DNA of 64,000 nt from CAILZL01 sp963748005 (GCA_963748005.1 CAVVHH010000002.1:1798001-1862000); one strand, 5' to 3'; counted from the stretch's first letter, positions 1 to 9,049 are shown. Notes: generated by a model not told the origin, from the sequence alone. Program-made: numbers and translations.

Positions 1-96
1 GTGCTTGCCAATGCCCAGTGTGTCTTGCACTGGTCTGTCGTATGACAAATGCAGCGACAGCTTGGCAGGAACGACATTTGTCGCTACAAAGCATGC

Positions 97-1359
97 ATGC
101 CCTCCCATCGCGCCCTGGTCGTCGACGATTCCCGTTCTGCCCGGCACATCCTCAGCAGGATGCTGGAAAGCTTTGGTCTGGAAGTGGATGCCGTGGAGTC
201 GGCGGAACTGGCGCTTACCTACCTCCAGACCATCCGCCCGGATGTGATCTTCATGGATCATCTGATGCCGGGCATGGATGGCTTTGCGGCTGTGCGGGTA
301 ATCAAGGCCAATCCCGCTACCGCAACCATTCCGGTGCTGATGTATACCTCGCAGGAAGGCGAGATGTATCTGAGTCAGGCGCGGGCGTTGGGCGCCATGG
401 GTGTGCTACCCAAGACACTCAAGCACGCTGATGTGGCTGAAGCCCTGCAGCAGTTGAATCTGCATGGCGGTGCGGCTGTGCCCGCGCCGTCTCCGGCCAA
501 ACCGCGCGTCTCTCTGCCGGAACGTGAGGCGGTTGCCTCCGCAACCAGTATTCCTGTAGTCGAGCCTTTGCAGGCTGCGGCACTCACGGCGGAACAGGCG
601 GCCGAGTCACTGTCGGTGCCGCAACTGGCGCATCGCATTGCCACCGAAGTGCACGCGGAAATCCTGCGTACCAGCACGCCGTCGGAAGTATCGCGACGCT
701 GGCGTGCGGGTGCTTTGCTCGCCAGTTGTTTCGCACTGGTGCTGCTATGTGCCCTGATCTACCAGCAGCAACAACTGCGTCAGCTACTGCTGCAGCTGCA
801 AAGCGCACAGCAACAACTCAGCGTGCGTTTGTCGGGCGGGCCCGCCGCCGCACGCACACCCGCAGTCGTGCCGTTGGCGGCGACGCCCGCATCGGTGCCG
901 GCCGCACGCATTGAGACCGAAGCCGTGCCCTATGGTGAGGTGCCACTGTCCGGCGCGCGTCTGGAGAAGTTGCGCGAACTCGTGGAAGGCATGCGCAGCC
1001 AGCAGATCAAGGGTACCGTACGCGTCGAGATCTTCACGGGCGATTTTTGTCTGAGTGGCAGTCCGGCAAGTGGTTATGCGCTGGCTGACGAGGACGTACC
1101 GGTGAGTCGTTGCGATGCCGTGGGCAATCCGTTTGGCGATGCGCTCACTGTGCAGCAACGCCAGTCGGTGGCATTTGCCAATCTGGTGGCCAGCCTCAAC
1201 AGCAACACCGCCAGTGGCATCAGGGTGCAGATCGTCGATGGTGCACACAAGCCGGTGGTTGCCTATCCCGCGCCATCATCGACCCTCACCGCAGCAGCGT
1301 GGAACGCGGTTGCCGAGCGCAATCAACGCGTCGAATTTACCGTACCGACCGCGCCTTGA
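97..1359 (+). CDS. Membrane-anchored response-regulator receiver protein
   Basis: A 420-aa protein with a complete CheY-like receiver domain (residues about 5-120: acidic pair in VVDDSRSAR, phospho-acceptor Asp54 in IFMDHLMPG, conserved Thr in LMYTSQ, Lys in LPKTLK). An Ala/Pro-rich linker follows, then one transmembrane helix at about 204-222 preceded by RRW, which predicts a cytoplasmic N-terminus and a periplasmic C-terminus. Next come a Gln-rich coil and a C-terminal region (about 276-420) whose pattern (LTVQQRQSVA, KPVV, RNQRVEF) recalls OmpA-like domains; that resemblance is inference. I chose ATG 97 because the receiver begins there; an in-frame ATG at 49 would add 16 residues with no domain match. 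No output DNA-binding domain is visible. The stop overlaps the start of the next gene by one base (TGATG), so the two are probably translationally coupled. Confidence 0.85.
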   Translation: MPSHRALVVDDSRSARHILSRMLESFGLEVDAVESAELALTYLQTIRPDVIFMDHLMPGMDGFAAVRVIKANPATATIPVLMYTSQEGEMYLSQARALGAMGVLPKTLKHADVAEALQQLNLHGGAAVPAPSPAKPRVSLPEREAVASATSIPVVEPLQAAALTAEQAAESLSVPQLAHRIATEVHAEILRTSTPSEVSRRWRAGALLASCFALVLLCALIYQQQQLRQLLLQLQSAQQQLSVRLSGGPAAARTPAVVPLAATPASVPAARIETEAVPYGEVPLSGARLEKLRELVEGMRSQQIKGTVRVEIFTGDFCLSGSPASGYALADEDVPVSRCDAVGNPFGDALTVQQRQSVAFANLVASLNSNTASGIRVQIVDGAHKPVVAYPAPSSTLTAAAWNAVAERNQRVEFTVPTAP

Positions 1360-2411
1360 TGCCGAATCCCGCTACCAGGCTGCATCACGCAGCGTTCCTG
1401 CCGCCTGTCGGTCTGCGCAACCCACATGTGCAATCGACATTGCTCAGCTTTGCAGCCTTGCGGCTGCCGGTGCTGCAACAATCGCGCGCCCTGCGTGCCG
1501 TGGCCGAGCCAGTGATCCTTGACTGCGGTGCCGGCGTGCGTCTCAGTGGCTTTGCGTCGCGGCAGCCACAGGCCGTCGCTACGGATGCACCGTGGGTCAT
1601 ATTGCTGCATGGCTGGCTGGGCGATGCACAGTCCAGCTATGTGCTGTCGCTGGGTGCGATTCTGTATGCACAGGGTTACAACGTGTTTCGTCTGAACCTG
1701 CGCGATCACGGCGGCACGGAACATCTCAATCCCGGCCTGTTTCATTCCTGTCTGCTCGATGAAGTGGTGGGCGCCGTGCGTGCCGTGCAACATCGCTACA
1801 ACATTGCAGACTTGTCGCTGGCCGGCTTTTCACTGGGCGGCAACTTTGCATTGCGGGTGGCTGCACGCGCCGGGCATGCCGGTATCAACCTGCGGCAGGT
1901 GGTGGCCATCTGTCCGGCGCTCAATCCGCATGCCAGCGATGCCGCACTGGCCTCCGGGCTGCCGATTTATCGCCACTACTTTCTCAGCAAGTGGAAGCAG
2001 GCGCTGCAATCCAAGCAGCGGCACTTTCCTGGCCAGTATGAGTTCGGCGCGCTGCTGCATACCCGGAGCATTACCGAACTCACCGACATACTGGTGCAAC
2101 GTCATGCTGGTTATAGCGGCGCGCGTGAGTACTACGATGGTTATTCGTTATTGGGCAACACCCTGAGTGAGCTACGCGTGCCGAGCCGGCTGCTGATTGC
2201 GCAGGACGATCCCATTGTGCCGGCGGTCGATGCGCTGCGTCTTCCGGATAATCCTTTTCTGCACATCACCAGCAGCGACTATGGCGGTCACTGCGGCTTC
2301 ATTGCCAGTTGGGGCGGCAAACGCTGGGTAAATCAGTGGGCAATCGACAGCTTGAGTGCAGTTGCAACTGAAACTGCGATGCCTGCTGCCGGCATGACAG
2401 CGGGCGGATAA
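1359..2411 (+). CDS. YheT-family alpha/beta hydrolase
   Basis: A 350-aa protein of the YheT/COG0429 alpha/beta-hydrolase family. It opens with the family's usual PVGLRNPHVQST segment, has the oxyanion-loop motif LLHGWLG near residue 83, a nucleophile elbow GFSLGG near residue 156 (Ser nucleophile), and a C-terminal catalytic-type His in YGGHCGF near residue 311. It is probably cytoplasmic, since no signal peptide is visible. The substrate of this family is poorly known (ester or lipid-like). The in-frame reading extends upstream into the receiver gene, but ATG 1359, overlapping the previous stop by one base, gives the family-length protein. It ends 11 bp from the convergent end of the GGDEF-EAL gene. 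Confidence 0.88.
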   Translation: MPNPATRLHHAAFLPPVGLRNPHVQSTLLSFAALRLPVLQQSRALRAVAEPVILDCGAGVRLSGFASRQPQAVATDAPWVILLHGWLGDAQSSYVLSLGAILYAQGYNVFRLNLRDHGGTEHLNPGLFHSCLLDEVVGAVRAVQHRYNIADLSLAGFSLGGNFALRVAARAGHAGINLRQVVAICPALNPHASDAALASGLPIYRHYFLSKWKQALQSKQRHFPGQYEFGALLHTRSITELTDILVQRHAGYSGAREYYDGYSLLGNTLSELRVPSRLLIAQDDPIVPAVDALRLPDNPFLHITSSDYGGHCGFIASWGGKRWVNQWAIDSLSAVATETAMPAAGMTAGG

Positions 2412-2422
2412 TGCGGTCTGGC

Positions 2423-4582
2423 TCAGGCGAATTTGACGTCGGCGCCATTCACATGCGCAGTTTGCCAATTGTGTAACCAGCGTTCGAAATCAGGAGCCGC
2501 CATCGGTCGCGCCAGCAGGTATCCCTGAACTTCATGACAGTGATGTGCGGCGAGGAAACTCAGTTGCGACTCCTGCTCCACGCCTTCTGCCACGCAGCTC
2601 AGACCGAGTGCATGCGCCATGAACAGAATCGCATTGACCAGCGAGCTGCCGCTCTGGGTGGCGCCAATATCCGCGATGAAACTGCGGTCGATCTTGAGCA
2701 CATCCAGCGGTAGCTTGCGCAGGTAGCTGAGCGACGAGAAACCTGTGCCGAAATCATCCAGCGCCACGCGCAAGCCGCGTTCATGGAAGGCATGCAGTGC
2801 ATTGATGACTACTTCCGGCCGCGCCATCAAGGCACTCTCGGTAATCTCCACTTCCAGATTCTCGAAGTGCGCCTGCTCGCGCAGCACGGCCTGATCGATT
2901 GCCCCGATCAGATTCACTGCGCCGAACTGCAGTGGCGAAATGTTGAAGGAAATACGGAACTGCCTGCCGAACAACTGCCGCCAGTGCATGGCCTGACGGG
3001 CCGCCATGTTGATTACCAGTCCACCCAGGGGCGCGATCAGGCCGATTTCTTCCGCCAGCGGTACGAAGTCGCCGGGCATGATCAGTCCCCGCGTCGGGTG
3101 TTGCCAGCGCACCAGCGCTTCGGCGCCATGTACGCCGTTGTCGGCGAGCCGCATGCGTGGCTGGAAATGCAACAGGAACTGATTGGCTTCAATGGCCTGG
3201 CGCAGCTCTGCTTCCAGTGTCAGACGCTGGCGCGCCCGGCTGCTGATCTCGGTGGCGAAGAACTGGCAGGTGCCCTTCTGGCCACTGGTGTGCATCAGTG
3301 CGGAAAAGGCATTGTCCACTAGTTCTTCGGCGGTGCTGCCATCGTCGGGGTACAGACTGATGCCTACTGACGCGCTCAACTGCAATTCAGTATCGCCCAT
3401 GGCGACCGGGCTGGCCACGGCTCGCTGCAGGCGTTTGGCAATGCTGATGGCGGTTTCGCTCAAATGCAGATTGCTGACCACGATCAGGAACTTGTCGCTG
3501 TCGGCGCGCGCAACCACGCAGCCGTCCTGTGCATTCTGGTTACTATTGAGCGTCACGTGATCGGAACCACGGATCTGGCTGCGCAGACGATCGCCCATGG
3601 TCTTGAGCACGGCATCGCTGACGTGCTGGCCGAGCGAACTGGCGACCCGGTTGAAGTCATCCAGCCACAATGCGAACACCGCAACGTGTTCCTGCTGTGC
3701 AGCACAGGTCTTGATGGCCAACTTGAGCGTGCGGACGGCCGATTCGCGATTGGGCAGCGCGGTGAGCGGATCGTGAAAAGCCAGGAAGCGAATGCGGTCC
3801 TCCTGCGCACGGGTTTCGGTGACATCCTGCACCGTGCTGCGAATGCTCCAGTTATTGTTGTCGAACACCACCTCGCCCTGATGACGCAGCACGCGTTGGG
3901 TGCCGTGCTGGTTGATGACGCGATGTTCAAGACGGAAGTTGCTGCGATTGGTAATGGCGCGCTGCATGGTCAGTTGCATCGCGGACAGATCATCGGGGTG
4001 TGTTTGTTCGCACAACACCTGCCAGTTGAGCTGGCCAGGATCAGCCACGTTCAGCAGCTGACAGACGACGCTGGATACCGCCAGGGTGCCCCCGTCCAGC
4101 GTGCGCTCCCAGTGGCCCAGCGTGGCCAGACGTTGCGCATAGGACAGGCGTTGTTCACTCCGCCGCAACTCGTCCTGCATGCGTTGTGCGCGAAACAGGA
4201 AACGCACGCGCTCCAGCAGCAGGATGGGATTGATGTGTTGTTTGACGACGAAGTCGTTGGCGCCGGCCTGATAGGCGCGCTGGATCGAGTCGTAATCGTC
4301 CTGACCGGTTATGAACAATATCTGCGCACGCTCACCGCCCGGCATCACACGCACCATGGCGCACAGCTCAAAGCCGTTGAGACCCGGCATGTTTACATCG
4401 GTAACGAGGCAGTCGACGTGGTGGGCGGCAAACTGTTCCAGGCCATCTGCGCCATTGACGGCCTCCAGCACCTGGTAACCGGCATCACCCAGCACACTGC
4501 TGACGAGATACCGCACCGCCTCGTCGTCATCGACAACCAGCACGCAGCCGGAAATGTCCCTGAGCTGTTGGGGGTTGTTCAC
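2423..4582 (-). CDS. Receiver-PAS-GGDEF-EAL protein, probable c-di-GMP phosphodiesterase
   Basis: A 719-aa cytoplasmic signalling protein. Domains in order: receiver (residues about 10-125; VVDDDE, phospho-acceptor Asp62 in VTDVNMP, Lys in VVKQ), short coil, PAS-like sensor (about 145-265), GGDEF (about 280-440) and EAL (about 455-700). The GGDEF signature is degenerate (ADSDKF in place of GGDEF), so cyclase activity is unlikely. The EAL domain keeps its key motifs: EALVRW, FNISPLQF, EITES, DDFGTG, LKIDRSFI and GVEQ. Net activity is therefore probably c-di-GMP hydrolysis gated by phosphorylation. I prefer GTG 4582 because it overlaps (GTGA) the stop of a 40-aa ORF directly upstream; an ATG at 4627 would add 15 residues not resembling receiver sequence. 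Confidence 0.87.
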   Translation of the reverse strand: MNNPQQLRDISGCVLVVDDDEAVRYLVSSVLGDAGYQVLEAVNGADGLEQFAAHHVDCLVTDVNMPGLNGFELCAMVRVMPGGERAQILFITGQDDYDSIQRAYQAGANDFVVKQHINPILLLERVRFLFRAQRMQDELRRSEQRLSYAQRLATLGHWERTLDGGTLAVSSVVCQLLNVADPGQLNWQVLCEQTHPDDLSAMQLTMQRAITNRSNFRLEHRVINQHGTQRVLRHQGEVVFDNNNWSIRSTVQDVTETRAQEDRIRFLAFHDPLTALPNRESAVRTLKLAIKTCAAQQEHVAVFALWLDDFNRVASSLGQHVSDAVLKTMGDRLRSQIRGSDHVTLNSNQNAQDGCVVARADSDKFLIVVSNLHLSETAISIAKRLQRAVASPVAMGDTELQLSASVGISLYPDDGSTAEELVDNAFSALMHTSGQKGTCQFFATEISSRARQRLTLEAELRQAIEANQFLLHFQPRMRLADNGVHGAEALVRWQHPTRGLIMPGDFVPLAEEIGLIAPLGGLVINMAARQAMHWRQLFGRQFRISFNISPLQFGAVNLIGAIDQAVLREQAHFENLEVEITESALMARPEVVINALHAFHERGLRVALDDFGTGFSSLSYLRKLPLDVLKIDRSFIADIGATQSGSSLVNAILFMAHALGLSCVAEGVEQESQLSFLAAHHCHEVQGYLLARPMAAPDFERWLHNWQTAHVNGADVKFA

Positions 4583-4701
4583 GGAATGACGTACTCCGCG
4601 ATTTCCGGCGGCAGCGTGCCGTTGCACAAGCTGTGCAATAAGGCGATCTGTTGCTGGTCAAGCTGGCGGTCTGTTGCCGCATTCGAGAACGACGATGACA
4701 T
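4579..4701 (-). CDS. Possible 40-aa ORF coupled to the GGDEF-EAL gene
   Basis: On the minus strand, ATG 4701 opens a 40-codon frame that ends in a TGA at 4581-4579, overlapping the GTG start of the downstream receiver-GGDEF-EAL gene by four bases. The predicted peptide is hydrophilic at first (MSSSFSNAATDRQLDQQQIA) and ends in an amphipathic part (LCNGTLPPEIAEYVIP). An AAGGA sequence lies about 20 bases upstream, rather far for a ribosome-binding site, and an in-frame TAA precedes it. I recognise no family. The stop-start overlap is the only real argument that it is translated; it may simply be a leader ORF. Confidence 0.4.
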   Translation of the reverse strand: MSSSFSNAATDRQLDQQQIALLHSLCNGTLPPEIAEYVIP

Positions 4702-4860
4702 GGGTTGCTTCCGGCCCGGGTTTCCTTAACGCTCATCAGGCCTGCGCGATATACGCAGCCGTGGTGATGCTTCATCGAATATCGGGTGGCGGTTGCAGGG
4801 CTGAAGTGAGGCATTGCCTTAACGGGGTAGGGACGGCAACTGCGTCACAAAATGAGCGAA

Positions 4861-6408
4861 TCAATTGCGGCCTTCGGCGCGCCGCGCACTCTCCATGTGC
4901 CCGCGCCACAATGACAGCCGGGCAAGCAGCGGGGCATTGTCTTGGGATACAAATCGGGTCGTTTGCCTGTCGGCCAGCCAGGTTTGCGGCTGACCGGCGA
5001 CCAGATATCCCAGCCCCCTGGCGGTAAGTTCGCGCTCGCCCAGTTGCGTTACTGGCAACTGATTCAGGTCGGCAAGACATTCGCACAGATAACGGCAGGA
5101 GCTCAGTCCACCGCCGATGACAATGCGCGCCAGCGATGGCAGCTGCTGGCGCATCAGTTCAATGCTGGCGGACAGCAGAAAGGCAATGCTTTCAATGACC
5201 GCAATCAACTGCGTGAGATCGTTGTCGGCATCACTGGTTGATCCGGCAAACGGTACAAAGCGCGATTCAAGTTGCGGCAACCAGTAGGGCGAACCTACGC
5301 CGCCAATGCCGTTGATGAACAACGGTATGGTCAGGTTGGTGACCTGCTGACGGTGCAGTACCGCAGTCGCCCGTTGAATGTCGAGCGCGCTGCGTTCGCC
5401 CAGCCAGTGAAGGGCGCTGGCAGAACCGTTGACCGTACCTTCCAGCGCGTGGATGGTCCGGGTTGCGTCGGAATACAGCACACTGCGCAGCAACGGCGCG
5501 GCCTGCGCAAGTTCGTGTTCGAGCGGCGCCAGCGCGAATCCACCCGTACCCACGTTGATGTAAATGCAATCGCGATCCAGTGCACCATTGGCGAATAGCA
5601 CTGCGGCCTGATCGCCAGTGCAGGCCAGCAGCGGCACCTGATGTGTGCCGATCTGCAGGTGACCGTAGGTGTGTTGTGTGGTGACGGGTTTGGGCAGGGC
5701 GGCACGCGGCACACCAAACCATTGCAGCAACATGTCAGCCCAGTCATTGCCAGCTGGCGACCACAACTGCGTGCGGGAAGCATTGGCAGGATCGACCAGA
5801 TGTGGTCGTTCTTGCAGTAATGCCTGCAAGAGATAGCTGGCCAGTGGTCCGCAATGCAATTGCCCGGCTTGCTGCGCCTGTTGCACGGCAGGCAGTTCAT
5901 CCAGACACCAGCGCAGTTTGCTGGCCCCGTAGTGCGGCGACAACACCAGTCCGGTGAGTTGCTGGATAGCATCGCGATGCTCTTGCAGTTGCTCAATCAG
6001 CGCGTTGTTGCGCCGGTCCTGCCAGGACAGCACCGGCGATAGCGGCTGACCGGTATGTGCATCCCAGCACACGATGCTGGAGCGTTGTGTCGCCAGACCG
6101 GCGGCCTGGATGCGATCGACATCGGCGCCCAGCGAATGCGCCACATCGTCGATGGCGGTGCGCAACGACTGCACGATTTCCAGTGGCTCATGTTCGACGC
6201 GATCCGCGCCGATGTGCCGGGTGGTAATCGGCGCAAAGGCCTGCGCCACCTGCCTGCCATTGTTATCGAACACGATGGCGCGACTGGCGTGACCGCCTTG
6301 ATCCAGCGCCAGCCATAGCGGCGCCTGTTCGGTCTGCACAATGGGTCCGAGCTCGCCAGCCAGTTCGCGCAGACCTTCGCTGAGCAATTGCAGATCATCC
6401 ATGACCAC
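4861..6408 (-). CDS. FGGY-family carbohydrate kinase, glycerol-kinase-like
   Basis: A 515-aa ASKHA/FGGY kinase. Similarity to GlpK is visible throughout: ALDQGGHASRAIVFD at the phosphate-1 loop (GlpK has DQGTTSSRAVVFD), VCWDAHTG and SWQDRR, GLVLSPHYGASKLRW, and the base-like Asp in CTGDQAAVLFANG. It sits directly after a glycerol-3-phosphate dehydrogenase and a glycerophosphodiesterase, so phosphorylation of glycerol or a close relative is the likely reaction; the altered first loop means the substrate could be another polyol. The GTG at 6408 overlaps the TAG of the upstream gene by one base; ATG 6402, two codons in, is an equally good start. Confidence 0.85.
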   Translation of the reverse strand: MVMDDLQLLSEGLRELAGELGPIVQTEQAPLWLALDQGGHASRAIVFDNNGRQVAQAFAPITTRHIGADRVEHEPLEIVQSLRTAIDDVAHSLGADVDRIQAAGLATQRSSIVCWDAHTGQPLSPVLSWQDRRNNALIEQLQEHRDAIQQLTGLVLSPHYGASKLRWCLDELPAVQQAQQAGQLHCGPLASYLLQALLQERPHLVDPANASRTQLWSPAGNDWADMLLQWFGVPRAALPKPVTTQHTYGHLQIGTHQVPLLACTGDQAAVLFANGALDRDCIYINVGTGGFALAPLEHELAQAAPLLRSVLYSDATRTIHALEGTVNGSASALHWLGERSALDIQRATAVLHRQQVTNLTIPLFINGIGGVGSPYWLPQLESRFVPFAGSTSDADNDLTQLIAVIESIAFLLSASIELMRQQLPSLARIVIGGGLSSCRYLCECLADLNQLPVTQLGERELTARGLGYLVAGQPQTWLADRQTTRFVSQDNAPLLARLSLWRGHMESARRAEGRN

Positions 6409-7586
6409 TACTCAGGCGTCAGACGAATGCGACGCGTATCGGCGCGCACTGGTCGAACGGGCAGGGAAGAATTGATACGTTGCATGACGTTTTCTGCTGT
6501 GGCGCGCCAGCCGGTCAGTTTGCCGCCGAAGATGGACAGCAGACGCGGCTGCGCGTCGCGATCCACATCCAGCAGCGTTTCGCGCGAGCGATGAAAGGCA
6601 TGGCCGGCGCCGGCCGGCAGGACGCGCACGCCGGCGAAACTGCGGATGATGTTGGCGCTGCTGAGGTGACGATAGGTCGGGAAATAGTACTTGAGGGTTT
6701 GCAGCAGATAGTTGATCTCGGTCTGCAGCGGTCGCACCTCGGCCGGATCACCGCGAAAACGTGTTTCAGTGGTGCCGATCATGGTCTGTCCATACCACGG
6801 CATGACAAAAATGGCGCGACCATCGCGCGGACTCTCCACATAGTAAATGCCGCAGGTGATGGCGCCGGGCACGATGAGATGCGTGCCCTGCACCAGCTCA
6901 ATAAGCCGCGCCGGTTGTTTGGGCGTGACGAGTCCCAGCGTGTGATTGACCCACGGACCGCTGGCGTTGATCAGCACGCGGGCGCTGGCGCTGCGGCTAT
7001 GACCATTCTCAAGATAAGTGGCGGTCACGCCCTCAGGATGCAGCTGCGCGTGGGTGAGTCTGGCCGGTGCGCAGAATTCCGCGCCGAGTTGCTGCGCCGA
7101 GCGCAACACCGCACCGGTCAGCAGGGCATCGTCGGTTTGCGCATCAAAGTAACGGAATACCGTGTGCAGGTCCTTGGTGTTCAGACCATCAAGCTGATGC
7201 CAGTTCTTGCGTGCGACCGTTCCGAAGCGGCTGCCGTGCTGAAACCCGCCGAGTACTGCATACAGACTGAGTCCGATACGGATCTGCCACGGCTGACGCC
7301 GCGTTTGCCGATAAAGCGGAATATGGAATGGCTTGAGTCGCACCAGCTCCGGCGCATTGCGCAGCATGAGCGCGCGTTCCCGCAGGCTTTCGCGCACCAG
7401 GTGCAACTGACCGCTTTCCAGATAACGCAGGCCGCCATGGATGAGTTTGCTGGAGCGGCTGGAAGTGCCGAACGCCGGATGTGCCTGCTCCAGCAACAGC
7501 ACGCGTTGACCCGCCGCCGCCGCTGCCTGCGCTACGCCAACACCGTGTATGCCGGCGCCCACCACGATGACGTCATGTTCGCTCAT
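6408..7586 (-). CDS. FAD-dependent glycerol-3-phosphate dehydrogenase-like protein
   Basis: A 392-aa DAO-superfamily flavoprotein. The N-terminus is a Rossmann dinucleotide fold (VVGAGIHGVGVAQAAAAAG then the acidic end LLLEQ) and is followed by the GlpD-type segment GTSSRSSKLIHGGLRYLE. A second family stretch, MIGTTETRFRGDP, and the C-terminal FAD loop SIFGGKLTGWRATAENV are also present. It is shorter than E. coli GlpD (about 500 aa) and lacks its long C-terminal helical domain, as do many GlpD-like proteins. The expected reaction is oxidation of glycerol-3-phosphate to dihydroxyacetone phosphate with electrons to quinone. It is the middle gene of a minus-strand run GDPD - GlpD-like - FGGY kinase, consistent with phospholipid head-group scavenging. 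Confidence 0.88.
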   Translation of the reverse strand: MSEHDVIVVGAGIHGVGVAQAAAAAGQRVLLLEQAHPAFGTSSRSSKLIHGGLRYLESGQLHLVRESLRERALMLRNAPELVRLKPFHIPLYRQTRRQPWQIRIGLSLYAVLGGFQHGSRFGTVARKNWHQLDGLNTKDLHTVFRYFDAQTDDALLTGAVLRSAQQLGAEFCAPARLTHAQLHPEGVTATYLENGHSRSASARVLINASGPWVNHTLGLVTPKQPARLIELVQGTHLIVPGAITCGIYYVESPRDGRAIFVMPWYGQTMIGTTETRFRGDPAEVRPLQTEINYLLQTLKYYFPTYRHLSSANIIRSFAGVRVLPAGAGHAFHRSRETLLDVDRDAQPRLLSIFGGKLTGWRATAENVMQRINSSLPVRPVRADTRRIRLTPE

Positions 7587-7613
7587 GTGTCCTGGCTTGC
7601 CACGATGGATCCT

Positions 7614-8384
7614 TCAGTTGCCGGACCGGGCTTGCAGTGTACGCAGCTCGCGCAGCATGTGACGCACCTGCATGGTTTCAACCAGCTGTGCACCGCGTGC
7701 CTGCAACTCGCCGGCTTCGGCGCGCGTGGTCACTTCGTACAGTGCCCATTGCCACGGTCCCCGCCACAGACGTGAAGCATCCTTCGGCAATTTCAGGTGA
7801 TCGCAGAACAGATAGTGCGGCAGGGTTGCTTCTGCCTTCAGCATCGACAACGAGTTGTATTCCGGCAGCACCCAGCCGACGCGCACGCCGGAATTCTGTT
7901 TGATGTGGTGAATGGCCGGCAGATCGAAGGAAATCAGCACCACCTGCGCTGCCACCGGCTTCAGCACCGCACACACGCTGCGCACCATCTGCTCCATGCC
8001 GAATTTCTGCAATGAGGCACGCTTCAGTTCCACAAACGCAGTGGCCTTCGGAAAGTTGCCCAGCAGCTCGACGACTTGCGACAGCGACGGAATGCACACA
8101 TCGGTAAAGCGATCGCCAAAGCGCTGCGCCTCGCCCACCGGAATTTCGCGCAGCTGATTCCAGGTCATGTCCAGCGCATCGCGATTGATGCCCGCGCAGC
8201 GCGCCAGATTGGCGTCGTGCATCACCACCGGCATTCCATCCGCGCACAGATGCACATCGAATTCCACAAAACTGACGCCCAGTTCCAGCGCCGACCGCAG
8301 GGCCGGCAGGGTGTTCTCCGGAAATTCGTGGGCATTGCCGCGATGGGCAACCAGTTGCAATGCAGATTCGGCGCTGTGTGACAT
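7614..8384 (-). CDS. Glycerophosphodiester phosphodiesterase
   Basis: A 256-aa GDPD-family TIM barrel. It shows the family start LVAHRGNAHEFPENTLPAL (catalytic HRG, His14), the metal ligands in VEFDVHLCADGMPVVMHD, and a later FVELK segment. No signal peptide is visible, so it is likely the cytoplasmic UgpQ-type enzyme, hydrolysing glycerophosphodiesters to glycerol-3-phosphate and an alcohol. I chose ATG 8384, just ahead of the conserved region; the open frame continues to 8438 with no family-like sequence. It is first in the run with the dehydrogenase (27-bp gap) and the FGGY kinase. Confidence 0.9.
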   Translation of the reverse strand: MSHSAESALQLVAHRGNAHEFPENTLPALRSALELGVSFVEFDVHLCADGMPVVMHDANLARCAGINRDALDMTWNQLREIPVGEAQRFGDRFTDVCIPSLSQVVELLGNFPKATAFVELKRASLQKFGMEQMVRSVCAVLKPVAAQVVLISFDLPAIHHIKQNSGVRVGWVLPEYNSLSMLKAEATLPHYLFCDHLKLPKDASRLWRGPWQWALYEVTTRAEAGELQARGAQLVETMQVRHMLRELRTLQARSGN

Positions 8385-8629
8385 CCGTGACCCGGGTAGA
8401 CGCGATTGGCGTGAAAGGGGCGCATATCTTAGCGGCAAGAGTTCGTGCCAATGTCACGGGATTCTCTGGCTATGACGCCGGCTGCAACCAGGTCATGCAA
8501 GCCGCACCGACCGCTCCCAACGTCGCTGCACGTCGCATAGCTGCGATACACAGCCATGCTAGTCGATGGTATGGCAACCGACGAAAACACTGGAGTGAGG
8601 CGGCCGAACTTGCCGACTCCCTGCCGGTT

Positions 8630-9049
8630 TTATGCGTGCCTTTTCTCGACAAAACGCTGAATAGGTTCACCACTGATCACGGTGATGTCGCCCTCGATGA
8701 TAGCGCCTTCCGCAATGGCAATTTGTCGGGCGCTGATTTGTCCGTTGATTCGTGCAGTGGCGCGTATTTCCAGTTTACCGGCGACTGCCAAGGCCCCTTG
8801 CAGCACGCCGGCCAGCAAGGCATGGTCGCAACGCACAGTGCCTTGCCATCTGCCGGTTTCCGACAAGGTCAACATCCCCTGTATCTCGCCGTTGCCGATC
8901 ACCTCGCCCGCCACTGACAGGTCGCCGGCACAGTTCAGTTCACCTTCGAAGCGCGTGCCGATGCCGACCAGCGTCGGAGTGCTGGCTTTGCGATCAATGA
9001 ATCGACGGGCAGGAGCAGGATCAGTGGCTGAATCGCGGGAGTCGGACAT
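8630..9049 (-). CDS. Bactofilin
   Basis: A 139-aa bactofilin (polymer-forming cytoskeletal, DUF583 family). After a charged, disordered N-terminus the protein is a run of short beta-strand turns typical of the right-handed beta-helix: IGTRFEGELNCAGDLSVAGE, NGEIQGMLTLSETG, VRCDHALLAGVLQGALAVAG, and INGQISARQIAIAEGAIIEG. Bactofilins polymerise without nucleotide and scaffold cell-shape or envelope functions, often with M23 peptidases. None is adjacent here, so the local role is unclear. It is separated from the GDPD gene by about 245 bp. Confidence 0.92.
   Translation of the reverse strand: MSDSRDSATDPAPARRFIDRKASTPTLVGIGTRFEGELNCAGDLSVAGEVIGNGEIQGMLTLSETGRWQGTVRCDHALLAGVLQGALAVAGKLEIRATARINGQISARQIAIAEGAIIEGDITVISGEPIQRFVEKRHA

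Noticed and set aside
3464..4729. 421-codon plus-strand frame over the GGDEF-EAL gene
   Set aside because: No recognisable domain; the opposite strand has complete receiver, PAS and EAL motifs.
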